Assembly (NCBI RefSeq): GCF_004378355.1
Contig: NZ_SNUB01000006.1
Location: 85,958-149,957 of the forward strand
Direction of reading: 5' to 3'
Length of the DNA: 64,000 nt
Origin: Psychromonas algicola
GTDB lineage: Bacteria > Pseudomonadota > Gammaproteobacteria > Enterobacterales > Psychromonadaceae
The notes under the pieces were generated by a model. That model worked only from the letters and a program-made list of their open reading frames with translations. It searched no databases and was not told where the DNA came from. Of the stretch, positions 29,429-40,318 are shown one piece after another. The first letter of the stretch is position 1; each line of letters begins with the position of its first letter. Position numbers and translations under genes: made by a program.

Positions 29429-29731
29429 AATGAACTTCCTATTTTTTAGCTAACGATTGAAACTTTATTGAACTTAAGTTGTCTAAGATTGCTTAATGCC
29501 AAGGTTTATTGTTTGTTGCTCATTAATCAAGCTTATTGGCAGTAATAAACTTAAAACTTTCAATATATTAATGATCACTACCGCGTGTGAATGGTATTAT
29601 CAAACCACTTATTATATTCATCAAATTAAATTAGTTATTTTTTATGATTAATATTTTTATAATACTCTTTTCACATTTTATGTTAGCCTCGCTAATATGA
29701 CCAATGAATACTTTTATAGGATCGCTTAAAC
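29429..29731. promoter_or_regulatory. Divergent nudF / tolC upstream region
   Basis: 303 bp, strongly AT-rich, carrying the promoters for both genes. A perfect TATAAT is present at 29658-29663 on the tolC side, but I find no good -35 at the right distance, so I do not call a specific promoter. No other element recognised. Confidence 0.4.
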
Positions 29732-31057
29732 ATGATTTTACAACGCCTTTATATTGCAACACTATTAGGGTTATCAGCAATTAGCATCAATGTTAATGCA
29801 GATACATTACAACAGGTTTATGAAACGGCTAAGTTCAAAGATCCAACAATCCTAAAGAGCAAGGCTCAATATGATGCATTTGCAGAAAAAATAAGTGAAT
29901 CAAGAGCTTCATTATTACCTCAAATTGGATTTGGATTAGACTTGAATAGAAAAGATTCAGACCTCGATACCGATACTTCTACTTATACAAATTACGGTGC
30001 AGATCTTTCCCTAAGTCAATCGCTTTATAACGGTTCATATTGGCAACAGACTGATATTTCAGAGAAACAAGCGACTCAATATGCAGCTATTTACGGTTAT
30101 GCACAACAAAACTTGTTGTTCCGTACCGCTTCTGCTTATTTTAATGTATTACGTGCCGATGAAACTGTTAAATCAGTTACCGCAAATAAGCGTGCTGTTG
30201 AACGTCAATTAGAACAAACTAAACAACGTTTTGACGTAGGCTTAATTGCAATTACAGATGTTCATGAAGCGCAAGCAGCGTACGATAGAACGGTTGTTGA
30301 TTTAATTAACGCAGAAAACACACTAGCTAACAACTACTACTTGTTACGTGAATTAACAGGCGGGGATGTTAAACAAGTTGCTTATTTAGATACTAAAAAG
30401 TTTTCACCACAAAAATTAACTGGTGATGTAAAGTTCTGGCGTAACAATGCGTTAGAGCATAACTTAAATCTACATAGTATGCGTATTGCTAAAGAATTAG
30501 CAAAATCAAATATCGAATTAGCGCAATCGGGCCATGGTCCAACCCTCGATTTCACCGCAAATCTAGGTTATGACGATTTTGATTACGATAATTCAAGTTC
30601 AAGCTCATATGATGCAACAGCAGTAACTTTAGGCCTTGAATTAAATGTTCCTATTTATAGTGGTGGAGCAACAAGTTCTAAAGTAAAACAAGCACAATAT
30701 AATTATGTGATGGCTAGCCAAGATTTAGAACAAAGCTTCCGTAGTATTGATGCGCAAGTCAATAACGGCTATAACAATGTACAAGCGTCTATAAGCTCAA
30801 TTAATGCTTACAAACAAGCAGTGGTTTCTTCTCGTAGTGCACTTGATGCCGCTGAAGCAAGTTTTGAAGTGGGTACACGTACCGTCGTTGATGTATTAGA
30901 TGCAACACGTAATTTATATGATTCTGAAAACGAATTAGCAAATGCAAGATATGATTATATTATCAATATACTTCAACTTAAACTTTCAGCGGGCACTTTG
31001 TCTGAGCAGGATATCGCAGATATTTCATCTGGACTGATTGAAGTTTCTAAAAAATAA
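29732..31057 (+). CDS. tolC: Outer-membrane efflux channel TolC
   Basis: 441 residues with a Sec signal peptide (cleavage after VNA, ~23). Two OEP repeats are seen; the mature N-terminus DTLQQVYETAKFKDP and the SRASLLPQIG block are characteristic, and PIYSGG near residue 310 marks the second repeat. It forms the trimeric outer-membrane duct for RND, MFS and type I export systems. It is divergent from nudF as in E. coli and ends at a strong terminator. Confidence 0.95.
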   Translation: MILQRLYIATLLGLSAISINVNADTLQQVYETAKFKDPTILKSKAQYDAFAEKISESRASLLPQIGFGLDLNRKDSDLDTDTSTYTNYGADLSLSQSLYNGSYWQQTDISEKQATQYAAIYGYAQQNLLFRTASAYFNVLRADETVKSVTANKRAVERQLEQTKQRFDVGLIAITDVHEAQAAYDRTVVDLINAENTLANNYYLLRELTGGDVKQVAYLDTKKFSPQKLTGDVKFWRNNALEHNLNLHSMRIAKELAKSNIELAQSGHGPTLDFTANLGYDDFDYDNSSSSSYDATAVTLGLELNVPIYSGGATSSKVKQAQYNYVMASQDLEQSFRSIDAQVNNGYNNVQASISSINAYKQAVVSSRSALDAAEASFEVGTRTVVDVLDATRNLYDSENELANARYDYIINILQLKLSAGTLSEQDIADISSGLIEVSKK

Positions 31058-31084
31058 TTTAAAACTATTTTTGTATAAATACGA

Positions 31085-31114
31085 AAAAGGGAAGCAGATG
31101 CTTCCCTTTTTTTA
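31085..31114 (+). terminator. Rho-independent terminator between tolC and hldE
   Basis: Perfect 11-bp stem AAAAGGGAAGC / GCTTCCCTTTT with a four-base loop and T-run. The A-run on the left makes it usable by hldE on the minus strand as well. Confidence 0.9.
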
Positions 31115-31133
31115 TCGCAATATCGAGACAAAA

Positions 31134-32561
31134 TCATTTATTGTTTTGAATTGTTTTAATAATCTCAGTAGTAGAACAACCATCTTTGAATTGTAATACT
31201 CTTACTTCACCACCATTCTCAATGACTTCTTTTCCACCAGCAATTTCTTCCACTTTATAATCTCCACCTTTAACTAACAAATCAGGTAAGATTTCAGAAA
31301 TTAATCGTTGAGGCGTTTCTTCCGAGAACTCAATAACCCAATCAACGGCAGCTAAACCAGACAATACAGCCATACGGCGGTCAATTGGATTAACAGGTCT
31401 TCCTTCACCTTTTAAATCCCGTGTAGATTGATCACTATTTACTGCAACAATTAATCTATCGCCCTGCTCACGTGCTGTATTCAGATATGAAACGTGCCCT
31501 GCATGAAGAATATCAAAGCAACCATTGGTCATCACCACTTTTTCGCCGCGATGTTGTGCCAATTTTACAGCGAGCTTCAACTGTGCTTCGGTTTGCACAC
31601 CAAAACCAATTTCTTGTTGGCTATAAACCGCATTTGAAAGTTCAACGGTATTTACAGTAGAAGTACCAATCTTCCCAACAACCACCCCTGCGCCAACGTT
31701 AGCTAGTGCACAAGCATCTTCGAAACTGCTTCCAGCAGCAATAGAAGAGGCAAGAATAGCTATTACTGTGTCGCCAGCGCCTGTCACATCAAACACTTCT
31801 TGTGCCTGCGTTGGTAAGTGGAAAGGTTCAGCGTTTTCTCGAATTAACGTCATACCATTTTCGCTACGTGTCACCAGTAATGCTTCTAGTTCTAAATCTT
31901 TTACAAGTTGAGCACCACGTTCAAATAATTCTTGATCACTTTTACAATGACCAACAACGGCTTCAAATTCTGATAAGTTAGGCGTTAATAAAGTCGCACC
32001 GCGATATTTTTCAAATTCAGTGCCTTTTGGATCAACAAGCACTTTTGCACCATGCTTTTTGGCGAGCTGAATCATTGTTTGCACATCAGCTAAGGAGCCT
32101 TTGTTGTAATCCGATAAAATAACAACGTTCGCTTTTTTTAAAGCAGTTTTCATATTAGCCAATAAACCATCACTATCAACATCGAAAAACGATTCTTCAA
32201 AATCCAAACGAATTAGTTGCTGATGACGGCTTAAAACACGCAATTTAGTAATAGTAGGCGCATTAGGCACTGTGACAAAATTAGTATCAACATTCACTGA
32301 ATGTAGACTGTCAGTAATGGCTTGGGCAGCTTCATCATTGCCCACTAAACCAACAAGACTTGAATTAGCACCTAGTGCTGCAATATTTAAAGCAACGTTC
32401 GCAGCCCCACCAGGACGCTCTTCAATTTCTTTAACATTAACAACAGGTACAGGCGCTTCGGGAGAGATACGTGTTACAGGACCATGCCAATACCTATCTA
32501 ACATGACATCGCCTACAACTAATACGTTTGCTTGCTCATACTCGGGTAAGGTTATTTTCAT
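31134..32561 (-). CDS. hldE: Bifunctional heptose-7-phosphate kinase / heptose-1-phosphate adenylyltransferase
   Basis: 475 residues. The N-terminal ribokinase-type domain (1-~318) has RPGGAANVA and the catalytic VTGAGDTV. The C-terminal nucleotidyltransferase domain (~340-475) has [16 protein letters not shown]. Together they make ADP-heptose for the LPS inner core; ADP-heptose is also a known host innate-immune trigger. The length is that of E. coli HldE (477). Confidence 0.96.
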   Translation of the reverse strand: MKITLPEYEQANVLVVGDVMLDRYWHGPVTRISPEAPVPVVNVKEIEERPGGAANVALNIAALGANSSLVGLVGNDEAAQAITDSLHSVNVDTNFVTVPNAPTITKLRVLSRHQQLIRLDFEESFFDVDSDGLLANMKTALKKANVVILSDYNKGSLADVQTMIQLAKKHGAKVLVDPKGTEFEKYRGATLLTPNLSEFEAVVGHCKSDQELFERGAQLVKDLELEALLVTRSENGMTLIRENAEPFHLPTQAQEVFDVTGAGDTVIAILASSIAAGSSFEDACALANVGAGVVVGKIGTSTVNTVELSNAVYSQQEIGFGVQTEAQLKLAVKLAQHRGEKVVMTNGCFDILHAGHVSYLNTAREQGDRLIVAVNSDQSTRDLKGEGRPVNPIDRRMAVLSGLAAVDWVIEFSEETPQRLISEILPDLLVKGGDYKVEEIAGGKEVIENGGEVRVLQFKDGCSTTEIIKTIQNNK

Positions 32562-32676
32562 TTTATCTCTCTCTAAACAATTTAAGCGCTAAGATTATCA
32601 CAGACATAATAAGATCACATTTTGAATGTGCTATATTTTTATATTTTTTTGAAAAGAATAGTCTATAGGTTGCCCA

Positions 32677-33048
32677 TTAATATTCAGGCAGTTTTCTAAT
32701 AAAAAACAATAAAATAAGCATTAAAGCAATCAACATGAGTTGTAAATATACAAGGCCAATTAGCAAAAGAATTGAAACTAAAAAGCTAATGATAATACTT
32801 ATATAAATAATAGGTTTACGCTTTTTATCTATTTTTTTATCCATTTGCCAACACGTTAGATCCTGACCAATAACAGGCAGACTTAATAGCCAATGCTTGA
32901 AACGAGAAGAGCTCCGAGAAAAACCAAATAGCGCGAGTATAAAAAAGGGAGTTGCAGGTAATAAAGGAAGAATTATCCCTAAGGCTCCTAATATCATTGC
33001 CAAGCAAGCCATCACAAACAATGCCGATTTAATTAACCTTTGACGCAT
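32677..33048 (-). CDS. DUF454 (YbaN-type) inner-membrane protein
   Basis: 123 residues with three hydrophobic segments (~8-45 as a bent pair, ~80-115). The LGIILPLLPATPFFILALFGFSRSS block with adjacent RFKHWLL is the DUF454 signature. The family's role is unknown. It stands between hldE and the rpsP operon terminator. Confidence 0.85.
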   Translation of the reverse strand: MRQRLIKSALFVMACLAMILGALGIILPLLPATPFFILALFGFSRSSSRFKHWLLSLPVIGQDLTCWQMDKKIDKKRKPIIYISIIISFLVSILLLIGLVYLQLMLIALMLILLFFIRKLPEY

Positions 33049-33085
33049 GAAATCACCCTTTAATCATTTCAATTACAATAAGCAT

Positions 33086-33117
33086 AAAAAAAGGCCTGCA
33101 TAAGCAGACCTTTTTAA
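33086..33117 (-). terminator. Terminator of the rpsP-rimM-trmD-rplS operon
   Basis: On the minus strand AAGGTCTGC pairs with GCAGGCCTT (one mismatch, loop four) and is followed by a T-run, about 60 bp after the rplS stop. Confidence 0.82.
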
Positions 33118-33174
33118 TATAGCAATTTTGCAACTTACTTTTTCTAACTGATTTGCATCAGTTAAAAAATTAAA

Positions 33175-33525
33175 TTACTTACCTAGCTTCTCTTTAATAC
33201 GAGCAGCTTTACCAGTAAGTTCACGTAAGTAGTAAAGTTTAGCTTGGCGAACCAGACCGCGACGTTTAACTTCAACGCTTCCTACAAGTGGGCTGTGAGT
33301 TTGGAATACACGCTCAACACCTTCACCGCTCGAGATTTTACGAACTGTGAATGCTGAATGTAAACCACGGTTACGCTTAGCAATAACAACACCTTCAAAT
33401 GCTTGAAGACGCTCTTTTTCACCTTCTTTTACGCGAACACGTACAACAACTGTATCACCTTGAGAGAACTCAGGGATATCAGTACGAAGTTGTTCGTTTT
33501 CAATTGCTTCTATAATCTTGCTCAT
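33175..33525 (-). CDS. rplS: 50S ribosomal protein L19
   Basis: 116 residues, matching E. coli L19 (115). The [19 protein letters not shown] and RNRG motifs and the C-terminal [15 protein letters not shown] are conserved. It sits at the 30S-50S interface. Last gene of the operon. Confidence 0.98.
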   Translation of the reverse strand: MSKIIEAIENEQLRTDIPEFSQGDTVVVRVRVKEGEKERLQAFEGVVIAKRNRGLHSAFTVRKISSGEGVERVFQTHSPLVGSVEVKRRGLVRQAKLYYLRELTGKAARIKEKLGK

Positions 33526-33567
33526 TTTAATACCTTTTTATGCCTAGTTAACTAATAACATCGCTGT

Positions 33568-34314
33568 CTAGTCGGAGTCACTTTCCAGAGCAGCAAGCAA
33601 TTTTGCTTGCTCGTCAGTCAGAGCTAGGTTTTTTAATAAATCGGGTCTTCTTTGTTTCGTGCGCTGTAATGATTGAGTTAATCGCCATTGACGAATTTTC
33701 TCATGATCACCACTCAATAAAACACTTGGCACTTGCTTTCCATCTAACACCTCAGGTCTCGTATAGTGAGGACAATCAAGCAAACCATCCGAAAAGGAAT
33801 CTTGCTCAGCTGATTGACTATGACCTAACACACCCGGTACAAAACGTACCACAGCATCCATTAGTATCATCGCCGGCAGCTCGCCACCACTTAACACATA
33901 ATCACCTACAGACCATTCTTCGTCTATTAAGCTTTCGATTATACGTTCGTCTATCCCTTCATAACGTCCAGCGACTAATATCAAAGCTTGTGAGCTTGAT
34001 AATGACTGTGCGCCATCATGGTCTAAACGTCGGCCTTGAGGAGAAAGGTAAATCACCTTTGCCTCGTGTCCTGCATCTCTTGCGCTCTGTTTTGCTGCGT
34101 TGATAGCATCCCGTAAAGGTTGCACCATCATCAACATCCCAGGCCCACCACCATAGGGACGATCATCGACCGTTCTATGTTTATCTAATGTAAAATCACG
34201 AGGATTCCAACATTGGATAGAGAGCAAGTTATTTTTAATCGCTCGACCTGTTACCCCATTTTCGCTAATGGCCCGAAACATGTCCGGGAAGAGGCTAATA
34301 ACCCCTAACCACAT
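33568..34314 (-). CDS. trmD: tRNA (guanine-37-N1)-methyltransferase
   Basis: 248 residues, SPOUT knot methyltransferase. [11 protein letters not shown], the knot region GRYEGIDER and [14 protein letters not shown] are intact. It makes m1G37, which prevents +1 frameshifting. It lies 20 bp after rimM and 43 bp before rplS. Confidence 0.98.
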   Translation of the reverse strand: MWLGVISLFPDMFRAISENGVTGRAIKNNLLSIQCWNPRDFTLDKHRTVDDRPYGGGPGMLMMVQPLRDAINAAKQSARDAGHEAKVIYLSPQGRRLDHDGAQSLSSSQALILVAGRYEGIDERIIESLIDEEWSVGDYVLSGGELPAMILMDAVVRFVPGVLGHSQSAEQDSFSDGLLDCPHYTRPEVLDGKQVPSVLLSGDHEKIRQWRLTQSLQRTKQRRPDLLKNLALTDEQAKLLAALESDSD

Positions 34315-34333
34315 AACTTTTCTCCTAGGGTAA

Positions 34334-34861
34334 TTAGAAATCAGGTTCCCAATTAACTGTAATTAGTTTGCCTGCAATATCAACTTTCGATACTACTTGC
34401 TCTTCAATGAACGGTATTAACCGCTCTTTTTGTCCAAAAGCATCGTTCGAGTTAGCTTTTACAACAAGCACATCTTTTGAGCCTGTTTCCATCAAATCAG
34501 TAATTACACCAAGATGATAACCTTTGTCAGTATTAACCTGACACCCGATCAAATCGCGCCAATAGTAGTCTGCTTCCAATTCAGGAAGGTTAGATGGATC
34601 AACAAGAAGTTCTAAGCCGACTAAAGCTTGTACTTCTTCACGAACATCATAACCGTCTACTTTTGCAACATAACCTTTATTGTGACGTTTCCATTCAGTA
34701 ATATTTACTGTTTGAAGTGCCCCATTAGATTTCATTAACAATGGTTTGTATTCAAAAATACTTTCCGGATCATCGGTGTAGGAGTGGACTTTTAACCAAC
34801 CTTTGATGCCATATACCGCACCAAATTTGCCTATCTCTATTGGTTGTGCTTTATCGCTCAC
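34334..34861 (-). CDS. rimM: Ribosome maturation factor RimM
   Basis: 175 residues. The N-terminal RimM barrel begins [16 protein letters not shown], and the C-terminal PRC-barrel-like domain carries [11 protein letters not shown] and PFIEEQVV. It binds S19 and aids 30S head maturation. It lies in the rpsP operon, 26 bp after rpsP. Confidence 0.96.
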   Translation of the reverse strand: MSDKAQPIEIGKFGAVYGIKGWLKVHSYTDDPESIFEYKPLLMKSNGALQTVNITEWKRHNKGYVAKVDGYDVREEVQALVGLELLVDPSNLPELEADYYWRDLIGCQVNTDKGYHLGVITDLMETGSKDVLVVKANSNDAFGQKERLIPFIEEQVVSKVDIAGKLITVNWEPDF

Positions 34862-34887
34862 CGAATATCCCCTTCACCTAACTGCTA

Positions 34888-35136
34888 TTAAGCAGCTACT
34901 GCATTATCTTTTACTAATTTAGCTACACGATCACTTAGCTGTGCGCCAAGACCAACCCAATGGTTGATGCGATCTGTATCTAAACGTAATTTTTCTGATT
35001 GACCTTGTGCAGTTGGGTTAAAGAAACCAACTTTTTCAAGGAAACGACCGTCACGTGGGCTACGGCTATCAGTTACTACCACTTGGTAGAATGGGCGTTT
35101 TTTAGCGCCACCACGAGCTAAACGAATAGTTACCAT
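34888..35136 (-). CDS. rpsP: 30S ribosomal protein S16
   Basis: 82 residues, the E. coli length. [19 protein letters not shown] and [10 protein letters not shown] are highly conserved. First gene of the rpsP-rimM-trmD-rplS operon. Confidence 0.98.
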   Translation of the reverse strand: MVTIRLARGGAKKRPFYQVVVTDSRSPRDGRFLEKVGFFNPTAQGQSEKLRLDTDRINHWVGLGAQLSDRVAKLVKDNAVAA

Positions 35137-35274
35137 ATCGTCCTCTATATATTATTAAACGTCGAAAGTCAGTGAATTCTGACCACCTGCTTCTGTAGAA
35201 AGCCGCAAAATTATACTCTTATTTAAAAAAAGAACAATCAAAATCACAATTTGCATTTTTTCATCATTACAGAA

Positions 35275-35312
35275 GCTAAAAAGCGCTAACGAACAGTATC
35301 CGTTAGCGCTTT
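35275..35312 (-). terminator. Terminator after ffh
   Basis: 12-bp perfect stem AAAGCGCTAACG / CGTTAGCGCTTT with a nine-base loop, then a T-run on the minus strand, 30 bp past the ffh stop. Confidence 0.9.
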
Positions 35313-35342
35313 CAGAAAGCATTCTAAGTGACAGAAACTTAA

Positions 35343-36758
35343 TTATTTTTTGCGGAAACCACCTAGACCAGGAGGCATAGCACCTCCCATTCCAGGCATT
35401 CCTCCGCCCATGCCGCCCATCATGCCTTGCATTCCACCCATCATTTTACGCATGCCGCCTTTACCAGACATTTTTTTCATCATTTTCTGCATTTGCGTAA
35501 ATTGCTTAAGCAATTTATTCACATCTTGAATCTGAGTACCTGAACCTGCTGCAATACGGCGCTTACGCCCACCTTTAATTATTTCGGGTTTTGCACGCTC
35601 TTTTTTGGTCATCGAGTTAATAATTGCTTCCATTTGATTAGTTGCTTTATCATTCACTTGATCTTTCATTGCATCAGGAATGTTAGACATACCAGGTAAT
35701 TTATCCATCATCCCCATCATGCCGCCCATACTTTTCATTTGTACTAGCTGATCGCGGAAATCTTCAAGATCGAAACCTTTACCTTTTTGTACTTTTTTAG
35801 CTAATTTAGCCGCTTTATCTTTATCAACTTTATTTTCAAGTTCTTCAATTAATGAAAGAACATCACCCATACCTAAAATACGAGAAGCTAAACGGTCAGG
35901 ATAAAAAGGCTCTAGTGCATCAATTTTTTCACCCATACCGATAAACTTAATTGGTTTACCGGTGATATGACGAATAGAAAGAGCAGCACCACCACGCGCA
36001 TCACCATCTGCTTTGGTTAAGATAACACCGGTTAATGGCAAGGTTTCGTTAAATGCTTGCGCCGTATTAGCAGCATCTTGACCGGTCATGGCATCAACCA
36101 CAAACAGCGTTTCTACTGGATTAATCGCGCTGTGGAGGTCTTTAATTTCCTCCATCATTTCGCCATCAACGTGTAAACGACCCGCTGTATCGACAATCAC
36201 TACATCAATAAATTTCTTTTTAGCATGTGCAATCGCAGCATTAGCAATATCAACTGGTTTTTGACTAATATCACTTGGAAAGAATTCAACATCAACTTCA
36301 CCGGCTAACGTTTCTAGCTGTTTGATCGCGGCAGGACGGTAGACATCCGCACTCACAACCAAGACTGATTTTTTCTCTTTATTTTTTAATAGTAAGGCAA
36401 GCTTAGCAACAGAGGTGGTTTTACCCGCACCTTGTAAACCCGCCATTAATAAAACAGCTGGCGGTTGCGTTGCTAAATTTAAATTTTCATTTACTTCACC
36501 CATTGCCAATTCAAGTTCATTTTGCACTACTTTAATGAAGGCTTGACCTGGGTTTAAACTTTTTGCAACTTCACGCCCGATTGCACGCTTCTTGATCGCT
36601 TTAATAAAGTCGCGAACAACGGGTAGCGCTACATCAGCTTCTAATAGCGCCATACGCACTTCGCGTAATGTGCCTTTAATGTTGTCTTCTGTTAATCGAC
36701 CTTTACCACTGATATTCTTCAGTGACTTCGACAATCTGTCCGTTAAATTCTCAAACAT
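35343..36758 (-). CDS. ffh: Signal recognition particle protein Ffh
   Basis: 471 residues. The N domain is followed by a GTPase G domain with GLQGAGKTT, DTAGRLH and TKADGDARGG, then a methionine-rich M domain (~300-471). The final ~45 residues are Met/Gly repeats (GGM-type). It binds signal sequences with 4.5S RNA and docks at FtsY. It is divergent from ypjD, the E. coli order. Confidence 0.97.
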   Translation of the reverse strand: MFENLTDRLSKSLKNISGKGRLTEDNIKGTLREVRMALLEADVALPVVRDFIKAIKKRAIGREVAKSLNPGQAFIKVVQNELELAMGEVNENLNLATQPPAVLLMAGLQGAGKTTSVAKLALLLKNKEKKSVLVVSADVYRPAAIKQLETLAGEVDVEFFPSDISQKPVDIANAAIAHAKKKFIDVVIVDTAGRLHVDGEMMEEIKDLHSAINPVETLFVVDAMTGQDAANTAQAFNETLPLTGVILTKADGDARGGAALSIRHITGKPIKFIGMGEKIDALEPFYPDRLASRILGMGDVLSLIEELENKVDKDKAAKLAKKVQKGKGFDLEDFRDQLVQMKSMGGMMGMMDKLPGMSNIPDAMKDQVNDKATNQMEAIINSMTKKERAKPEIIKGGRKRRIAAGSGTQIQDVNKLLKQFTQMQKMMKKMSGKGGMRKMMGGMQGMMGGMGGGMPGMGGAMPPGLGGFRKK

Positions 36759-36906
36759 GCTTAAGTCTCATAGCGTTAATTAATTAGGATTTTGTGCATT
36801 ATACGCATTTATGCTTTTTCAAAATAGTATTAACTTCTCATCCGTCCAATAAAGCTTATAATGTTTATCATTAAAAAGCCTTTTATGAACGTGGATACTA
36901 ATTTTT

Positions 36907-37701
36907 ATGGATTATTTAGCCGTTATTAGCGTTATATTTTATTTATTGAGTGGATTGCTTGCGAGTCGTCAACTATTTTCAACACAAAAAAAATTAAACT
37001 ATCAAATCATAGTGATATCAATCATAGCATTATTAACGCATGCAACTTGGTTATACCAACATATATTCTTAGTTGAAGGACAAGACCTTCCTATTCTCAA
37101 TGTGGTGACCTTAGTTAGCTTTTTGATTGCCCTACTTTCTTTAATTATAAGTAAAAAGCTTAATACAGGCATTTTATTACCTATTGTTTATGGCTTTAAT
37201 ATACTCAATTTTATTGCAGTGGTTTATTTACCAAGCCATTACATTACCAATCTAGAAAATAACCCTGCAGTGGGCTCACATATTATATTTGCTTTACTCG
37301 CCTATGCGATCATGTCTATTGCAAGCTTATTTGCTTTACTACTCGCCTATGTGAATTATCGTTTGAAACAGCATAAGTCATTAGTTAATGCGCTTAATAT
37401 TCCGCCACTCATGACGCTAGAAAAAAGTCTTTTTCAATTCATATTGATAGGCTTTGTGCTATTAACTTGCACCTTAGTAACTGGTTTTGTCTTTTTAGAA
37501 GATATGTTTGCAGCAGAGAATGCACATAAAGCCGTGTTATCAATTGTCGCTTGGATAATATACGCCACTTTATTATGGGGACACTATAAGCAAGGTTGGC
37601 GTGGCCGTTTAGTGATTTACATTACCATTATTGGCTCGTCATTTTTAACGCTTGCGTATTTTGGTAGCCGCTTTGTTAGAGAAATAATATTACTTAGATA
37701 A
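36907..37701 (+). CDS. ypjD: CcsA/YpjD-type cytochrome c assembly family membrane protein
   Basis: 264 residues with about eight hydrophobic segments. It belongs to the cytochrome c assembly (CcmC/CcsA) superfamily, seen by conserved His residues and HIIFALLAYAIMSIASL near residue 125, though the WWD signature is absent, as in YpjD proteins. Its role in E. coli is poorly defined. Its position divergent from ffh is conserved. Confidence 0.85.
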   Translation: MDYLAVISVIFYLLSGLLASRQLFSTQKKLNYQIIVISIIALLTHATWLYQHIFLVEGQDLPILNVVTLVSFLIALLSLIISKKLNTGILLPIVYGFNILNFIAVVYLPSHYITNLENNPAVGSHIIFALLAYAIMSIASLFALLLAYVNYRLKQHKSLVNALNIPPLMTLEKSLFQFILIGFVLLTCTLVTGFVFLEDMFAAENAHKAVLSIVAWIIYATLLWGHYKQGWRGRLVIYITIIGSSFLTLAYFGSRFVREIILLR

Positions 37702-37726
37702 TCATAAGCTAAATATTCCTCTAATT

Positions 37727-37756
37727 ATAAAAGCCGTAGCTAAAACCCTGCGGCTT
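37727..37756 (-). terminator. Terminator overlapping the endonuclease I stop
   Basis: On the minus strand AAGCCG ... CGGCTT forms a stem followed by TTATAA; the stem begins inside the last codons of the endonuclease gene. It also lies 26 bp after ypjD, but T-tail quality favours the minus strand. Confidence 0.5.
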
Positions 37757-38489
37757 GGCAGCTTTCTTGTACGACTTTATTCTCGTTGCCCTGTATTGCT
37801 TTAATTCGCTCAGTCCGCTCACACTCCCACGGCTCTACAGGATGGCTGTTATGCCACGCATTCATAAGTTGTCGCTGCTGCCGGCTCATACTGTAATTTG
37901 CATAAGTACTATCCATATATAAATAAGCTCGTGCAATCATTCCTCGACTAGGCTCAGGTGGCTCAGCTTTTTTATTGGCAATTTTAAACTCACAACTTCC
38001 AAAACTATTTTCCATATTTCCGAGCATAACAAAATTATAATTACTACGACCTGCATTAACAGAGCCAATAGCAGGATAAATGTTGTACATATCAGCCTGC
38101 ATATATCTGTATTCTAGGTTTATTTTTTCAGCGCAACGACGCCCTTTATAAGCCTTGCCTTTGCTATTTACACATTGCTCATGGCCTGCACGCCATTCAT
38201 TAAAATTTCGCCCAAAGTTTTCCGCTGGCACCACATGCTCCCACTCTACACGCGTTGATCTTTTCTTATGCTTAGGACTTTCAAAGCCAAGTGGTGGAGT
38301 AATATTCTTATTATCATCAAAGGCAGCTTTGCAATACAAAGTGAGGCGCTCTTGCTCAACAAGATAAATCTCTCTTTCAAGCTTCTTTTTAGCGCTTGAA
38401 AATGACTGCAAACTTGTATTTTCTGCAACGCAGAATAAAGACGTAATAAATAGCGATATAAAGAGTAAAGTTTTGATAAATAGAGCCAA
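37740..38489 (-). CDS. endA: Extracellular/periplasmic endonuclease I (EndA/Dns family)
   Basis: 249 residues with a signal peptide (cleavage after CVA, ~22). The beta-beta-alpha metal nuclease core has RVEWEHVVPAENFG (His as general base), GRRCAEKINLEYR, and the metal-binding NLVP-equivalent AGRSNYNFVM. Cysteines for disulfides fit the E. coli EndA / Vibrio Dns pattern. It degrades double-stranded DNA in the periplasm or outside and can limit DNA uptake. Confidence 0.92.
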   Translation of the reverse strand: MALFIKTLLFISLFITSLFCVAENTSLQSFSSAKKKLEREIYLVEQERLTLYCKAAFDDNKNITPPLGFESPKHKKRSTRVEWEHVVPAENFGRNFNEWRAGHEQCVNSKGKAYKGRRCAEKINLEYRYMQADMYNIYPAIGSVNAGRSNYNFVMLGNMENSFGSCEFKIANKKAEPPEPSRGMIARAYLYMDSTYANYSMSRQQRQLMNAWHNSHPVEPWECERTERIKAIQGNENKVVQESCQAAGF

Positions 38490-38783
38490 TTAGGAGAAAA
38501 AGATGGCAGGAGCATATCAATTGCAATAGCGAGTCATCAATAAAATATAAGAATAAGCCTAAAAAAACGCTTAATTGTATAAAAAACAATCGTTAACAAG
38601 GTGTTAATGGTGTTATATTTTGTGAGTTAACTAATGCTTGAATATAAAAACAGCTCACATAATCTAATCTAAATGCTGTATTTATAGTGTTTTTTATAAA
38701 TCTACTTTGTTATATGTGACTTTCTTAGTTAAAATCGAGTCCATCATATTTAACTTTGCCATAAGCAATTATCGAGAGAAATT

Positions 38784-40061
38784 TTGTCCGACATCCCCAC
38801 AAGTGCACTATTTATTAGTTTAGTTATTTTGATCTTTATCTCAGCTTATTTTTCTAGCTCAGAAACCAGCATGATGACTTTGAACCGTTATCGTTTGCGC
38901 CACCTAGCAAAAGATAAAAATAGAGCAGCAATACGCGTAGAAAAACTACTCAACAAGCCAGATAAACTCATTGGGTTAATATTAATTGGTAACAATCTAG
39001 TTAATATATTAGCTTCTGCTATCGCCACGATTATAGGACAGCGACTATTCGGTGACGCAGGTATTGCAATTGCAACTGGAGCACTTACTTTCGTGATTTT
39101 AGTATTCGCAGAGGTTACGCCTAAAACGCTTGCCGTGTTATACCCAGAAAAAATTGCTTTCCCAAGCTCATTTATATTAATACCACTACAAAAAATATTA
39201 AGCCCTTTTGTCTGGTTTATTAACGGTATTTCTAGTTGTTTATTAAGAATATTTGGTATCAGTGTTAATCAACAAAATGATGATGCACTATCCAGTGAAG
39301 AGTTACGCTCGGTAGTAAATGAAGCTGGTACTATGATCCCTGAGCATCATCAACAAATGTTGCTCAGTATTTTAGAATTAGAACAAGTAACCGTTGATGA
39401 AATAATGGTACCTCGTAACGAAATAGCAGCGATTGATATCAACCAAGATTGGGATACGATTTTAAAACAACTTAAACATCGCACTCACACAATGACCTTG
39501 TTATATCGAGATACTATTGATGAAGCGATTGGTTTTTTACATGCCCGTGATTCATTACTTATCCTATTAAAAGAAGAATTTACTAAAACAACCCTATTAA
39601 GAAGTGCACGTGAGCTTTACTTTATTCCTGAAGGTACGCCACTCAATACACAGCTAGTTAAGTTCCAACAAAACAAACAACGCATGGGCTTGGTAGTTGA
39701 CGAATACGGTGATATTCAAGGACTAGTGACACTCGCTGATATCTTGGAAGAAATTGTTGGTGACTTCACTACCAGTAGAGAACCACATACCTCAGAAGAA
39801 ATTCATAAGCAAAATGATGATAGTTATATCATAGAGGGCGGCATTGGTATTCGTGACTTAAATAAAGAAATGAATTGGACCTTACCGACGGATGGGCCAC
39901 GTACTTTAAATGGCTTAATTCTAGAGCATCTTGAAACAATTCCAACATCAGTGGTTAGTACACGTATTTGTGGTTACCCAATGGAAATAATGGAAGTCGA
40001 AAATAACATGGTTAAATTAGTTAAAATCATTCCTAAACTGTATACAGAAGAAAGCGAATAG
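38784..40061 (+). CDS. yfjD: CNNM/CorB-type (YfjD) transporter with CBS and CorC_HlyC domains
   Basis: 425 residues from a TTG start with GAGAG upstream. An N-terminal DUF21/CNNM transmembrane domain (1-~190), a CBS pair (~200-330, starting VDEIMVPRNEI), and a C-terminal CorC_HlyC domain (~345-425) are seen. The family includes CorB, linked to Mg2+ (and Co2+) efflux. In E. coli yfjD follows ypjD next to ffh; here endA is inserted between them. No small-ion selectivity can be read from sequence. Confidence 0.9.
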   Translation: MSDIPTSALFISLVILIFISAYFSSSETSMMTLNRYRLRHLAKDKNRAAIRVEKLLNKPDKLIGLILIGNNLVNILASAIATIIGQRLFGDAGIAIATGALTFVILVFAEVTPKTLAVLYPEKIAFPSSFILIPLQKILSPFVWFINGISSCLLRIFGISVNQQNDDALSSEELRSVVNEAGTMIPEHHQQMLLSILELEQVTVDEIMVPRNEIAAIDINQDWDTILKQLKHRTHTMTLLYRDTIDEAIGFLHARDSLLILLKEEFTKTTLLRSARELYFIPEGTPLNTQLVKFQQNKQRMGLVVDEYGDIQGLVTLADILEEIVGDFTTSREPHTSEEIHKQNDDSYIIEGGIGIRDLNKEMNWTLPTDGPRTLNGLILEHLETIPTSVVSTRICGYPMEIMEVENNMVKLVKIIPKLYTEESE

Positions 40062-40093
40062 TTTTTCTTAATTAATCACTAAAGCACATTTAC

Positions 40094-40120
40094 AGCAAAC
40101 CTTCGGGTTTGCTTTTTTTT
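40094..40120 (+). terminator. Rho-independent terminator after yfjD
   Basis: 8-bp stem AGCAAACC / GGTTTGCT around a TTCG tetraloop, followed by eight T. Confidence 0.93.
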
Positions 40121-40150
40121 GCCTAAATTTTCTACTTCGCCCCACCAAGC

Positions 40151-40165
40151 ATCAATCATATTGAT
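40151..40165. promoter_or_regulatory. Palindrome upstream of the focA-CBS gene
   Basis: ATCAATCATATTGAT is a perfect 6-bp-arm inverted repeat, ~150 bp before the start of the formate-channel gene. It contains TTGAT- and ATCAA-type half-sites but not in the FNR spacing. It may be an operator; unproven. Confidence 0.3.
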
Positions 40166-40318
40166 AACCAGGATAAAAACTATCAAATATTCTTCTTGAA
40201 TTAATAGTCGTATTGTTTTTAAGGCGCAACAACAGCGCATCATTAAAAACAAAAATAAAATTATTTTTTATTAACACACTTTTAGTTAAACAAACATCAG
40301 GAGGCTTGGTGACTGAAT